Source: Methanobacteriota archaeon
GTDB lineage: Archaea; Thermoplasmatota; Poseidoniia; Poseidoniales; Thalassarchaeaceae
Direction: 5' to 3'
Assembly (NCBI GenBank): GCA_018650285.1
Contig: JABIGF010000021.1
Coordinates: forward strand, 1 to 64,000
Length of the DNA stretch: 64,000 nt
Positions within the stretch are counted from its first letter, which is position 1. Each line of letters begins with the position of its first letter. The notes beneath the pieces are model-generated. The model searched no databases. It was not told the DNA's origin and saw only the letters and a program-made list of their open reading frames with translations. Shown piece after piece: positions 6,636-15,960 of this stretch. A program made the translations under genes and the position numbers.

Positions 6636-9263
6636 TCACTCTTTTTCAGCCATGAATTTCACTTCACACCTTGGGCATTTTGCCGTAATTGGGCGGCGGT
6701 CGTATGGCACACGTAGCCTCTGTCCACATGACGGGCAGCGGATTTCATCGCCAACTGATGAAGAGGTATGCTCTGCACTGCTAGACCTTGTTGGCTTTGG
6801 CTTTGAGGGGGATGGCTTATTCTTGATTGGGACCGACTTTGACTCATTAACAACCTCTGTAATGTCATCATCTACACGCTTTTGTTCTACTTTTTCAACT
6901 ACAGGCACTGGTTCTGGTGCAGGTTGTTCAACAGGATTCACTTGGAACACATGGGTACAGGCCGGACAACGTGCTTGACCATCATAATCATGCGGCACTC
7001 GCAAAGTCATATCACAAGATGGACAGCCCACTTCCTGTTTTGCTGTTGGATTCGCCCTTTCTTTGGAAACGGCTCTCGCTTCGCCACGAGCTTGTTCTCT
7101 TGCTTCACGCCGCTTTTGACGCAACTCTTTGCGCTCTTCAGGGTCCTCTCCTTGCCAAACAAAGACAAATCGAGCAACAGAAGCAATCACGATACCTGCT
7201 ACAGCACCATAGATAATGGCAGACCAGGGAATCTCCACCTCATCAGCAATTTCTGGCGATTTAGAACCATACGATTTCATTGCTACCGTTTGACTAGAAC
7301 CATGGCGCCATTCTAATTGGAGATCTACCGAATTTCCCATGGGCCAAGCATCGATTGAAATCTGTCCAGATTCACTATCCCCTCCTTCTACTAGGGGCGC
7401 AGAACCTTCCCAAATAATCTCATTTGTGGAAGTTATTTTCACAACAAGAACCCCTCCTCCAATAGTATCTATGCCATCATTTGAGAGGGTGTATGCGATT
7501 GTTGCTGAAGCCCCATTTACTGGTACTGCTGGATTTGCCACGCCTAGAATAGCACTTGGTACAACATTAGGCTCGCTAGCCAACCTAGTAGCATTCATTT
7601 CAGAAGTTGATGAACTAGTCCAATCAGTTGCCACTAAATTAAGCCACACTTGGTCAGCCTCAGAAGGGTAGCCCAAATCAAATGAAAGTGACCTTTGACC
7701 CGGTGCTAACAAAATATCAGTTTGAATTACAGTCACACTGTCACCTCCAGAGGAGTGACCCATGGTGAGGGAAATAACTCGTGAACGACCTTCTGAAAGT
7801 TCTAATTCAACTTCACCTGACAATCCATCAGAAGTAGTCCAATCAACTGAAGTGAGAGACCCGACTAATTGTTGAGAGGGCGAGACTTGAATTTCAACTT
7901 CGCCTGAAAGATTGCTATCTACCAAACCATCTTCGCTAACAACAGACCATGTAATCGTCCTACTACCAGCACTACCCAACAGCGTATGAGATACTTCGAG
8001 TTGCAAACTATTCCCCACCTCAAAAGTGCGAGAAAGGCCTTGTGAATCCCCACCTGAGTCTGAAATTACTAACCGCGCGTGCCCTTGGTAATCACCGCCA
8101 TTATGGACTATCAGTGTCGCATGTAAGTCATCACCTACATGGAAATTTGTGCCAACTATTGCTAGCCCTGCACTACCAGCTGTTGAGAAATGAGCCGCAT
8201 CCATATTGTAAGAATGTGAAAAATTAATTGTTGAATCATCATGGATACGTTCTTGACTTGAAACAGCACAAATCAAATCTCCAGGCCTTACTGCCAACGA
8301 AAATTGGCGGGATTCAGTTGAATTAACTCCAACTGAAATAGTCTCTTCAAACACTCCTGAATTAGAGAATATACACGATAATACTCCAGACCATGCGACC
8401 TCTCCTGAATTACTTACGTTCACTTCCCAAGTAACACTTTGACCTAACGCAGGAGTGGAATTGTCAACGTTAGCAATAATTGTCAAACGAGCCAATGGCG
8501 GTGGACCGACTGAAATACTAGAGCCCTCAAATTGTCCGGAAAGATTTGCCAATAATGCGATTGACGGGTTTTCCAATAACATTGGAGTTGTGAAATTGGC
8601 ATATCTGGTTGATTCTCCCGGCACAGACAAATTTTGGTTCACAATATTGCCACCATCAACTGAGAGCCCGACTGAACCATTCCATTCTACTTCACCTGAA
8701 TTACTAACAGGTATCTCAACCCACCCAATATCTCCATCTCTGAAAGTAGAATTACCACTTAATTGCCCTGTATCATTATTGACAGGATTAACCAACCAAC
8801 TGTTGAAATCGCCCAAGATTGCGTTCGCTGGAGCGAGACGTTTGATGAATTGGCTAATCTCGTCGGTATGATTTTCATAAGGTGTCCCAACACCTCCATA
8901 CAATTGTAATGTTAGTGTATATTGCCCAACACCTAGTTGTGAAAAATTGAATTGAATTGTGGATATTTCATCACTAGAGAGGTTCAATGTGATGTTTTCA
9001 GAAGCTATCAAAGTATTATTTATCAGATCATCAGCACTAACTAAAGTCATGTTGATACTACCAACAGAAGGAACGTCATGCGATATTACATCAACTGTAA
9101 CATTGACATCGCCAGCTCCTTCTTCCATATCTCCAATAACTGAAAAGGTAGTTGTATCCATCAATAATCCTGAACCCGTTGCAGATACCACCGGAAGAAG
9201 TGGTATCAGTAGAAAGAGCACTGAAACAAGAATGGCGAATCGCCGCGCATGGGTGCCACTCAT
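6636..9263 (-). CDS. Secreted-domain membrane protein with CARDB-like repeats and two cytoplasmic zinc ribbons
   Basis: An 875-residue membrane protein. Residues 1-29 form a signal peptide (ILVSVLFLLIPLLPVVSA). Residues about 30-670 are Ser/Asn/Gly-rich beta-sandwich repeats in CARDB style, with recurring NSGEV.W..SV and Asn-rich sequons. A transmembrane helix lies at about 678-703, followed by a short charged helix. Two MJ0042-like zinc ribbons follow at about 743-776 (CPSCDMTLRVPHDYDG..CPAC) and 841-875 (CPSCGQRLRVPYDRR...CPRC), joined by a Pro/Lys linker. The topology is extracellular sandwich domains with cytoplasmic metal-binding knuckles. It lies upstream of the DtxR gene in the same orientation. 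Ligand and function are unknown. Confidence 0.75.
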   Translation of the reverse strand: MSGTHARRFAILVSVLFLLIPLLPVVSATGSGLLMDTTTFSVIGDMEEGAGDVNVTVDVISHDVPSVGSINMTLVSADDLINNTLIASENITLNLSSDEISTIQFNFSQLGVGQYTLTLQLYGGVGTPYENHTDEISQFIKRLAPANAILGDFNSWLVNPVNNDTGQLSGNSTFRDGDIGWVEIPVSNSGEVEWNGSVGLSVDGGNIVNQNLSVPGESTRYANFTTPMLLENPSIALLANLSGQFEGSSISVGPPPLARLTIIANVDNSTPALGQSVTWEVNVSNSGEVAWSGVLSCIFSNSGVFEETISVGVNSTESRQFSLAVRPGDLICAVSSQERIHDDSTINFSHSYNMDAAHFSTAGSAGLAIVGTNFHVGDDLHATLIVHNGGDYQGHARLVISDSGGDSQGLSRTFEVGNSLQLEVSHTLLGSAGSRTITWSVVSEDGLVDSNLSGEVEIQVSPSQQLVGSLTSVDWTTSDGLSGEVELELSEGRSRVISLTMGHSSGGDSVTVIQTDILLAPGQRSLSFDLGYPSEADQVWLNLVATDWTSSSTSEMNATRLASEPNVVPSAILGVANPAVPVNGASATIAYTLSNDGIDTIGGGVLVVKITSTNEIIWEGSAPLVEGGDSESGQISIDAWPMGNSVDLQLEWRHGSSQTVAMKSYGSKSPEIADEVEIPWSAIIYGAVAGIVIASVARFVFVWQGEDPEERKELRQKRREAREQARGEARAVSKERANPTAKQEVGCPSCDMTLRVPHDYDGQARCPACTHVFQVNPVEQPAPEPVPVVEKVEQKRVDDDITEVVNESKSVPIKNKPSPSKPKPTRSSSAEHTSSSVGDEIRCPSCGQRLRVPYDRRPITAKCPRCEVKFMAEKE

Positions 9264-9329
9264 ACCCCACCCTGCTACAAGGGGGTTGAATGACCTTTAC
9301 TGTTGAAACAGTAGGAAAAGCCTACCTTT

Positions 9330-10178
9330 ATGAAAGGCGGACAGGTCGCCGGTTTGCCTATGGATGTCAAGACACTACTAGCCATGACTCCAGAGGATGT
9401 GGCTCAAGCGATTATCGCCCGACGTCACGAACTAAGTGAGGCACTGCCTAGCATTGTTCGGGAACGACGTCAAGAATTAGACCACCTCAACCCAATGCTT
9501 GAACAGGCTTTACTTGAAAGAGATAAAGCAACAGCAGCAGTATCAACTCTAAAAGAAGAGAGAGATTCACTACAAAAACAGGCAAAAGAACTACGAAAGA
9601 AACTTACTTCTCTACGTGAGACACTAATTGCAGAAAAGAGGCTGAAGAATCCAAACCCCGGGTGGGCAAAGGAAAAACTCGCCACAAAATTAGCCGAGAT
9701 TGAAGAAAAACTTGAAACTTCAGCCCTTGACTTGAATAGTGAAAGGAAACTTCTCAGACAAATGCGAGAATTGACTCGCTCTCATGAAGAATGGGTGGCT
9801 GAAAGAATTGAATCAGACCCTGGGCTAAAAGAATACCAAGATGGCTGGAAACAACATCACCAACTACTCAAAGATGCTGATGAAGCACATGGAAAACTGG
9901 TTGGCTTGGCTGAAATAAGTGGTGAACACCACACCAAATACGCTGAACACAAGGAAGTTCACCGAGATGCACAAGGTCAGCACAATCGAGCAAAGTCCCT
10001 ACTTTCAACGGGTGACGACATTGTTAGTTACTGGAATCACCGGATCACAAACGGTTTTGATGATTTGAAAGATGGTACTGGTGACCTAATGGCTGCATCA
10101 CGTATGGTCGCTGAAGGTTCTCCATCAAGCATGCCAAGACGCCCACCCGAAGAAAACGCCGGAGGTGAGGAAGAATGA
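9330..10178 (+). CDS. COG1340-like coiled-coil protein (paralog 2)
   Basis: A 282-residue, highly charged, helix-rich protein with long coiled-coil stretches (about 40-200) and an acidic C terminus ending GGEEE. The N-terminal 20 residues (LLAMTPEDVAQAIIARRHEL) look like a small globular helix pair. It overlaps the next coiled-coil gene by four bases (ATGA), so translation of the two is probably coupled. An internal ATG at 9360 is an alternative start. No enzymatic motif is seen. Confidence 0.65.
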   Translation: MKGGQVAGLPMDVKTLLAMTPEDVAQAIIARRHELSEALPSIVRERRQELDHLNPMLEQALLERDKATAAVSTLKEERDSLQKQAKELRKKLTSLRETLIAEKRLKNPNPGWAKEKLATKLAEIEEKLETSALDLNSERKLLRQMRELTRSHEEWVAERIESDPGLKEYQDGWKQHHQLLKDADEAHGKLVGLAEISGEHHTKYAEHKEVHRDAQGQHNRAKSLLSTGDDIVSYWNHRITNGFDDLKDGTGDLMAASRMVAEGSPSSMPRRPPEENAGGEEE

Positions 10179-11236
10179 GTGATGATGCTCAGAATTCAAA
10201 ACCTCAAAAAAATGGGGAGAAGAATCGCGGCCAGAAAGGTCGTGGCGGTAAAGGCCGAGGGAAAAAGGGCAACCGCCGAGATTTCTTTGAAGATTTAAGA
10301 GAACTTGAATCGCATCAAATTGAAGATATGTTGAGCGATAACAAAGCATCTGCTCGTTCCATTGAATCACAATTAGAATCGCTAGAAAGCGAGCGCGCTT
10401 CATTGATTTCTACGGTTCAAGTATTGAGAACAGCACTATACAGTTCAGGTGGCATAAGCAAAGAACGCCGTGAGTTGTTAACCGAATTGAAAGCACGCAA
10501 TATCCAGATAAATGAAATAAAAGAAAATAGGGATAGCATCAATGAAAGAGTATCTCCCCCTCTCAAATTAATTGAGAGGTTGTTGAAGAGGACATGGCGA
10601 GATTTAACAACAATTAGAGAAGACCCAAGTAAGGCGCCAAATTTACCAAATGAAATTCAAAAATTCTCTTTCTTCTTTGAATTGAAAGAAATGCACAAAC
10701 TAAAGATGGAATCAGACGCATCTCACATACAATTCGTTGACCTAATAAGAAAACAAAAAGAGACCATCAAGAAACTTGATGGATTGCAGGACGAATCAAC
10801 AGGAATTGCAGAGAAGGCTACAGATGAAAATCCACGTTTAGCTGGTACCACCATCAGCAGAAAGGAGGAAAAAGTCCTCAATGATCGCATTGAAAAAATG
10901 CTTGATGTCATCAGAACTCAACGCCGTGAACTCCGAAGACTAAAACGAGAAATTGGCAGATTAGATTCCTACCTCCGTATTCGTGTCGAAGATGAGCGGC
11001 GTGGACGAAAGGTTCGCAAGCGAATTAATACACTCAGAGAGCACGCGATGAGCGGTGGCACACTATCTATGGAAGATATGGCAAGAATTCTAGAAACTGG
11101 GGGTCTTTCACAACTCCAACAAAGTCAAGATAATGCTGCGAAGAAGGGCAAAAAGAGTGACCGGAAGCGTGGAGGGCGAAGAAAAACTCAGCCGCGCCGC
11201 GGTACCACACGTTCATATCAGAGACGCGAAGAATGA
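10175..11236 (+). CDS. COG1340-like coiled-coil protein with basic ends (paralog 3)
   Basis: A 353-residue protein. It has a Lys/Gly/Arg-rich N terminus (about 8-35), a long coiled coil (about 45-290), and a short motif EHAMSGGTLSMEDMARILE. A strongly basic tail (GKKSDRKRGGRRK, PRRGTTRSYQRR) ends it. The SGGTLSMED motif matches similarly placed C-terminal motifs in the paralogs at 4920 and 12829. It is translationally coupled to paralog 2. The two basic ends suggest binding to RNA, DNA or ribosomes (inference). Confidence 0.7.
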   Translation: MSDDAQNSKPQKNGEKNRGQKGRGGKGRGKKGNRRDFFEDLRELESHQIEDMLSDNKASARSIESQLESLESERASLISTVQVLRTALYSSGGISKERRELLTELKARNIQINEIKENRDSINERVSPPLKLIERLLKRTWRDLTTIREDPSKAPNLPNEIQKFSFFFELKEMHKLKMESDASHIQFVDLIRKQKETIKKLDGLQDESTGIAEKATDENPRLAGTTISRKEEKVLNDRIEKMLDVIRTQRRELRRLKREIGRLDSYLRIRVEDERRGRKVRKRINTLREHAMSGGTLSMEDMARILETGGLSQLQQSQDNAAKKGKKSDRKRGGRRKTQPRRGTTRSYQRREE

Positions 11237-11286
11237 GGAAATTTTCGCACCTTGTTTATTGACCTCTTCGCTCCACCATTGAAATC

Positions 11287-11637
11287 GTGAAGGCGAGAAT
11301 CGTTGGCGAACTGGCTGCCATTGATGGAGTTGATTGGAGTGCTCTTGCTTCAAAAGAGGGATTCATACTTGATGTTGCAGGAGCTCCTGCAGTATTCCTT
11401 GAAGCAACTGCCTCATTGATACCATCAATAATAGAAACTGCGACTGAGATCAATTCAAATGCAAAATTAGGTCAACCAACTACAACAACAATAAACGGTT
11501 CAGATGGGACTCTAATTATCACTAGAATAAATGATGATTATTCGCTAATAATTAAGTGCGAAGCAAAATCAAATCTTGGATTAATTCGAAAATCTGCTAA
11601 TGATGCCATCGCTAATTTAATTCCACTATTAGAGTGA
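11287..11637 (+). CDS. Roadblock/LC7-like small protein
   Basis: A 116-residue alpha/beta protein starting with GTG. Its pattern fits the Roadblock/LC7 fold: an opening helix, a strand around GFILDVAGAP, a long helix (FLEATASLIPSIIETATEIN), then GTLIITRINDDYSLIIKC and a closing helix. These domains act as regulators or scaffolds of small GTPases in bacteria and archaea. It lies 50 bases after the coiled-coil pair on the same strand and could belong to that transcription unit. Assignment is by fold-like pattern, not by a diagnostic residue. Confidence 0.55.
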   Translation: MKARIVGELAAIDGVDWSALASKEGFILDVAGAPAVFLEATASLIPSIIETATEINSNAKLGQPTTTTINGSDGTLIITRINDDYSLIIKCEAKSNLGLIRKSANDAIANLIPLLE

Positions 11638-11656
11638 AATACAATATTATTGTGGA

Positions 11657-12814
11657 TTAGGTCAATACTTCATCAAGACGATCTTGTTCAACTGCCTTGC
11701 GAAGTTCCATTGCAATTCTTCGCCCACTGCTCATTGGCTTTCTCCAAGTTGCATTACCATATGGGTGGCCAACACTAACATGGACATTTGTTCCGCCACC
11801 AACACGTGGCGCTACATCATAAATTGAATAATTCATATCCTTGTCAATGCACGTTTGCAAACAGAATGGCCCGATAATCCCAGGGTCATAATGCTCTTTA
11901 CTCGCAGTAATGAACTTCTCGCCAAGTTCAAAGGCCTCTTCAAGAAGACTTTCACGAATTGTTGCGGTATTATGACCTACAACTGTCATCTCTGGGATTT
12001 GTTGATGGATTGGCATGGTCATTTGTTGAGGCGCAGGTAACCTAACATGGCCATCAAGGCTAGACTCAAATCGCCAATCAACTCCGAGTAATTCTAATTT
12101 GGACATCTCCTCTTCTAACGGACTATAGAAAAAGTTGAGATTGAATACAGGGCCGATAACATACCTCTCAATCCTAGCACCAGAAAGACTGGCCTCATCA
12201 ATCACACCTTGTGCCAATAGTGCTTGAGACTTCTCTTGATATTCTGCAAAAGAAGCGCAAGTGAAGAAACCACGCTCAAGTTTCTTCTCAGCGTGGTGTA
12301 ACTTGACAATAACCAAACAATCAATGTCTTCGGGATTTTCAATTGCTTCAGGATACGGTAACCCTGCTTTATCTAATATCCAATAGTAATCTTGCTCCTC
12401 AGTTCGCTCTTCCATCCGTAACATGTTACGACTGCCAAACATCGGGACGCGGAAATCATTCTCTATTGCCCCCATACCACAATATGATGTAAATGAGCGG
12501 TTAGGAATGTAAACGACATTTCGGTCACGCATTCCTTGTTGGAATGATGGTTCTAATACACCATCAAATCGATCAAGTACAACTGCCTTGTCAACCATCC
12601 CCCTTTGTACTCTTCCTGAATTGGTTCTTTCAGTCTTGAAATACTCTGAATAGGTTTTTTCCCTACCCTTTTGACAATATGCAACTGTTGGGAATCCCTC
12701 TTCAATAGCACCGTCACAAATATCCAATGCAGAATGGCTTGCGGTCATACCAATTCGCAACTTCATACGGTCATAATCAGTGAGTATTTCACTAATATCT
12801 GAGGCTTCTATCAT
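11657..12814 (-). CDS. purP: PurP, formate-dependent FAICAR synthetase
   Basis: A 385-residue ATP-grasp ligase of the archaeal PurP family. It makes FAICAR from AICAR, formate and ATP in purine biosynthesis, replacing the folate-dependent step of PurH. The N terminus carries the PurP start (GMTASHSALDICDGAIEEGF, then VAYCQKGREKTY). The ATP-grasp part includes FGSRNMLRMEER, YVIGPVFNLNFFYSPL and the metal/ATP end YDVAPRVGGGTNVH. Length is usual for the family. The start at 12814 is preferred because the frame before it overlaps the upstream gene. It lies just downstream of coiled-coil paralog 4. Confidence 0.95.
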   Translation of the reverse strand: MIEASDISEILTDYDRMKLRIGMTASHSALDICDGAIEEGFPTVAYCQKGREKTYSEYFKTERTNSGRVQRGMVDKAVVLDRFDGVLEPSFQQGMRDRNVVYIPNRSFTSYCGMGAIENDFRVPMFGSRNMLRMEERTEEQDYYWILDKAGLPYPEAIENPEDIDCLVIVKLHHAEKKLERGFFTCASFAEYQEKSQALLAQGVIDEASLSGARIERYVIGPVFNLNFFYSPLEEEMSKLELLGVDWRFESSLDGHVRLPAPQQMTMPIHQQIPEMTVVGHNTATIRESLLEEAFELGEKFITASKEHYDPGIIGPFCLQTCIDKDMNYSIYDVAPRVGGGTNVHVSVGHPYGNATWRKPMSSGRRIAMELRKAVEQDRLDEVLT

Positions 12815-12828
12815 CTTTGATACGCCCC

Positions 12829-13671
12829 TCAATCATCTCTCTGCATCGCCATTAGTTGTTCGGTTGAAAGGGTTTGTCCAGACATTAAGGCTGACATTAA
12901 GTCGACATTTTGAGCCGAAGCATCCGCCTTTGAAGGTTGAATTCCATCAGCACGGTCTTGGATAGCCTTGAGTAAATGGCGTGAACTCCAAGTGCACCGC
13001 ATAGCTACGATGTAGTATTGATGCTCTCTATCTGCCTCTACCTTTGCAGTAACAAAAGCGCGATGCGCTAATTCATGCTCATCATTCAAGCGTCGAGTTT
13101 CATCCTTTAGTTTACCCATTAAATCGTGAGCGGCTTGGGCAGCATCAGCCGCATCTAGAACTTGTTTGTGGGCATTATCACAAGCAATTTTTAGATTATT
13201 CAATTCACTATTGGAATCACCAGCAGCAGAAGAGGTTTGAGAGGCTTCCAAATCTTTCAACTTACGTACCCAAGATTTCATTTGATCAGAAAATTTAGTA
13301 TCGTTAATCTTACCAGTCATATGGTCCATTTCTAAATCATTCATCTTTTTCTTGATGAATGCTGGGCTATCGTCTTTACGACGACGGTCTCCACGGTCAC
13401 CGTCAGACCCATGAAGTTCGATACGAAGTGTATTGTAGGCCTTATTTGCAACATCTCGTTCCTTCTTTGAATCACGAACACGAGTGTTTTCCTTATCACG
13501 AACAGAACGCTGGCGTTCTATTTCATCATACAATTCACGCTTCTGACCGTTTACTGCCTCTCGGCGTGAACGATTTTCAACGACTTTTGCGTTCCATTCA
13601 TCACGCTGTTCTTGATGTTTTTTGATAAAGATTTCAGAAGCCGATTCAATTTCTTTCAATGCCTGTTGCAT
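12829..13671 (-). CDS. COG1340-like coiled-coil protein (paralog 4)
   Basis: A protein of about 280 residues rich in Lys, Glu, Asp and Arg. It has a long coiled-coil body broken by a short Gly/Ser segment near the middle. The C terminus ends with LMSALMSGQTLSTEQLMAMQ, which matches the SG-x-x-LS-x-E motif of the other coiled-coil paralogs here. ATG 13671 is chosen because GGGAG precedes it; a GTG at 13698 would add nine residues. It runs into purP with a 14-base gap, so the two may be co-transcribed. Function is unknown. Confidence 0.68.
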   Translation of the reverse strand: MQQALKEIESASEIFIKKHQEQRDEWNAKVVENRSRREAVNGQKRELYDEIERQRSVRDKENTRVRDSKKERDVANKAYNTLRIELHGSDGDRGDRRRKDDSPAFIKKKMNDLEMDHMTGKINDTKFSDQMKSWVRKLKDLEASQTSSAAGDSNSELNNLKIACDNAHKQVLDAADAAQAAHDLMGKLKDETRRLNDEHELAHRAFVTAKVEADREHQYYIVAMRCTWSSRHLLKAIQDRADGIQPSKADASAQNVDLMSALMSGQTLSTEQLMAMQRDD

Positions 13672-13859
13672 CAACCACCAACTCCCGATTTCATTCACCC
13701 GCCCCTAGGGAGCGGTACCACGCAACCCTTCGACTAAGGTGGGGCATTTAACCACTATGATTTGTATTGATGATAGGAGAAATGGCGCAGCATTGAATTA
13801 TTTTCCATCATGCACCCAATAACGATTAATACCGAGTCCAAAATGGAGGGGTGGGAATC

Positions 13860-14543
13860 ATGTACGTAGGCGGCATTGCAGGAATGGAACGGGTAATCAG
13901 TCACGATGTCAATCCACCATATCTATCACTAATTACTGGACCTCCTGGATCCATGAAAACCAGTTTTTCATTATCTATGATTTCCAATCATCTCCGAAGG
14001 ACAGGGCAATTTGGACTATACTGCACAGTTGAAGAGACTGTTGACAGTCTACTAAAGACTTGTAATTCAATGGGATTAGAACTACCACCAAATCTACAAA
14101 TCACCGATTTAACTGAACTACGAAAAGAAAATGAGGCAATGGACTACCTCAAATTTACCCGTCGGATGATTCAACATTTCAAACAAGAGAGAGGTGACCA
14201 ATTCAGCGTCTTCATTCTAGACTCTCTTGGTGCAATTTACAGTTTAACCAAAGTAGATGAAGAGATGCGAAAGAAAATGTTTGGATTCTTTGACTTTCTT
14301 CGAACTCAGGGACTTTATACATTCATCATCACTGAAAGGCAACAAGGTGAAAATGCTGAATTACAAGGTAACGAAGGATTCATCGCAGATGGTATCATCA
14401 ATCTTGGGCTTGACCGAAGAAACGGCAAAATTGTAAGAACTATGCAAATAGAAAAAATGCGACACGTACGACACAGCATGGAAAAACAAGCTATTGACAT
14501 TAGTGCTGGCGCTGTTACAGTCATGGGACCTCTGTTTGATTGA
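13860..14543 (+). CDS. KaiC/RadA-like RecA-superfamily ATPase
   Basis: A 227-residue single-domain RecA-fold ATPase. Walker A is GPPGSMKTS at about residues 27-35 and Walker B is FSVFILDS at about 115-122. The remainder fits archaeal KaiC-domain proteins, including a catalytic Glu-pair region CTVEETVDSLL. Many archaeal single-domain KaiC proteins act in signalling or motility (FlaH-like); no archaellum genes are nearby. The start is ATG 13860, ten bases after GGAGG at 13845-13849; a GTG at 13851 is too close to the SD. It is monocistronic by context. Confidence 0.85.
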   Translation: MYVGGIAGMERVISHDVNPPYLSLITGPPGSMKTSFSLSMISNHLRRTGQFGLYCTVEETVDSLLKTCNSMGLELPPNLQITDLTELRKENEAMDYLKFTRRMIQHFKQERGDQFSVFILDSLGAIYSLTKVDEEMRKKMFGFFDFLRTQGLYTFIITERQQGENAELQGNEGFIADGIINLGLDRRNGKIVRTMQIEKMRHVRHSMEKQAIDISAGAVTVMGPLFD

Positions 14544-14565
14544 GATTCAAATCTAACGACACAAC

Positions 14566-15549
14566 TCATGCGATATTGAGTATCTCACCACTCAAGCCAT
14601 GAACGACCATCCATCCATTGCTTGGGAAATTAACCAGCCAACCTGGTATCAATACAGGTGATGATATCAATTCTGCAAATTGCTCCTCTATACGCCACCA
14701 ATGAAGGATGCTACCTTGCACATCACCGCCAGCACTTTCCTGAGTAACGCGCCAATGCCTTCTCTCCTCGCAAACAGAAGGTAATTCTGAACGTACCATT
14801 TCAAGAGTCATCCATGAATGGGGTGCAATCTTCTCTAATTGAGGGACAAATGATAACTTTTCAACATCGCCCAACCTCATTAGATTAGATGAAAATGGGT
14901 CTTCAATTAATGTCCAACGGTGTCTCTCTTTGACATCTTCTGGCCCGAGAAGATGCCCCTCAACCTCCCAACATCTACCTTCTAACAATATTGGACGAAC
15001 TTGTAGCCTCTCATACCCACGTTGTGAAAGCCATTCTGTAAGTTGGATTTTTGGTTTGAATGCCACAGCATCTGGTGGAGGTGGAGTTGATTGTTCAGTG
15101 CGATTAGTAATTGCATTTATTGAACTAGAGATATTGCTTGAATCTGTATTTAATATTAATCTCCCAGCCAAAACCGCTTGCCCTATCCAACTGGCAAGGT
15201 CGCTTTCACTCCAAATTAGTAACTCAATTTCGGGCGGCGTGGGGATACGTTCGATTTCAACAAGTTTTCTTTCTGAGACTAGCCAATGTGAACCAGCCGG
15301 CGCATCAACTAGCCACCTCTCCAATTCCATTCTGTCAATCGGCGCCCATCCGGGCTGAGCATGCCAAACATATGCTCCAATCATTGCAGGGCAGTTTGCT
15401 TGAACATTTGCAATGGAAACTATGCTTCCAAGACAAGCAATCCCTGGAGTGCGAGAAATAATCCCTGACGACTTTACCTCTATTCCAAGTTCATCAAGAA
15501 CTAGAGGTAATGAAACTGCCATTGAGACTGCGCCGCCCCATGGGCTCAT
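14566..15549 (-). CDS. Hypothetical protein downstream of the RNA polymerase operon
   Basis: A protein of about 327 residues of no family I recognise. The N-terminal half resembles an alpha/beta globular domain with hydrophobic strands (GIACLGSIVSIANV). A Pro-rich hinge (STPPPPDAVAF) divides it at about residue 158, and the second half is Trp-rich (ILHWWRIEEQF, SPVLIPGWLVNFPSNGWMVV). No transmembrane helix is clear. It follows rpl30e on the same strand after about 65 bases that hold an 18-base palindrome. That spacing leaves open whether it is in the same transcript. Confidence 0.6.
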   Translation of the reverse strand: MSPWGGAVSMAVSLPLVLDELGIEVKSSGIISRTPGIACLGSIVSIANVQANCPAMIGAYVWHAQPGWAPIDRMELERWLVDAPAGSHWLVSERKLVEIERIPTPPEIELLIWSESDLASWIGQAVLAGRLILNTDSSNISSSINAITNRTEQSTPPPPDAVAFKPKIQLTEWLSQRGYERLQVRPILLEGRCWEVEGHLLGPEDVKERHRWTLIEDPFSSNLMRLGDVEKLSFVPQLEKIAPHSWMTLEMVRSELPSVCEERRHWRVTQESAGGDVQGSILHWWRIEEQFAELISSPVLIPGWLVNFPSNGWMVVHGLSGEILNIA

Positions 15550-15566
15550 CAATGCTCGCCTTTCTT

Positions 15567-15584
15567 TTGGCCCTATAGGGCCAA
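15567..15584. terminator. 18-base perfect palindrome after rpl30e
   Basis: TTGGCCCTATAGGGCCAA is a perfect palindrome that can fold into a 7-bp stem with a TATA loop. It lies between rpl30e and the next gene on the minus strand, so it could be a transcript-end or processing hairpin, or a protein site. No T-run follows on the minus strand, so an intrinsic terminator is only one reading. Confidence 0.35.
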
Positions 15585-15613
15585 TTGATGCTTACTTACA
15601 ATCAGCGGTTAAT

Positions 15614-15913
15614 TCAATCTAGATTACTACGCAAAGATAGCAAATCACTGCTTCCAGCATCAACCACACAGATTGTACTGACATGGAAGGGTCTAGCACA
15701 TGCTGCCCCAAGTTCTCTGTTCACCATTGCAACTTGATGCATTGGTATATCAGGATGACTCGCATGCAACTTTTCAACATATTCTGTTGGGCAGTTTGCA
15801 GCAATAATCACTAACTTTGCTTCTCCATGTGCACATGCTGCTTCAGCCTGATTCTGGCCAAACAACAGTGTACCACTCTTCATTGCGCTCTTCAATTGTT
15901 TTACAATATCCAT
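15614..15913 (-). CDS. rpl30e: 50S ribosomal protein L30e
   Basis: A 99-residue protein of the L7Ae/L30e/Gadd45 family. Visible hallmarks are KSGTLLFGQNQAEAACAHGEAKLVIIAANCP near the N terminus (in pieces GTLLFGQNQ and KLVIIAANCP) and the RNA-binding end GAACARPFHVSTICVVDAGSSD. In archaea rpl30e commonly follows the RNA polymerase A'' gene, as here. ATG 15913 follows a GGAGG SD at good spacing. The protein binds 23S rRNA and kink-turn-like motifs. Confidence 0.93.
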   Translation of the reverse strand: MDIVKQLKSAMKSGTLLFGQNQAEAACAHGEAKLVIIAANCPTEYVEKLHASHPDIPMHQVAMVNRELGAACARPFHVSTICVVDAGSSDLLSLRSNLD

Positions 15914-15960
15914 TTTTATTCCTCCATACTCCACATTTGTATCTCATGGTCGGATTTTAA

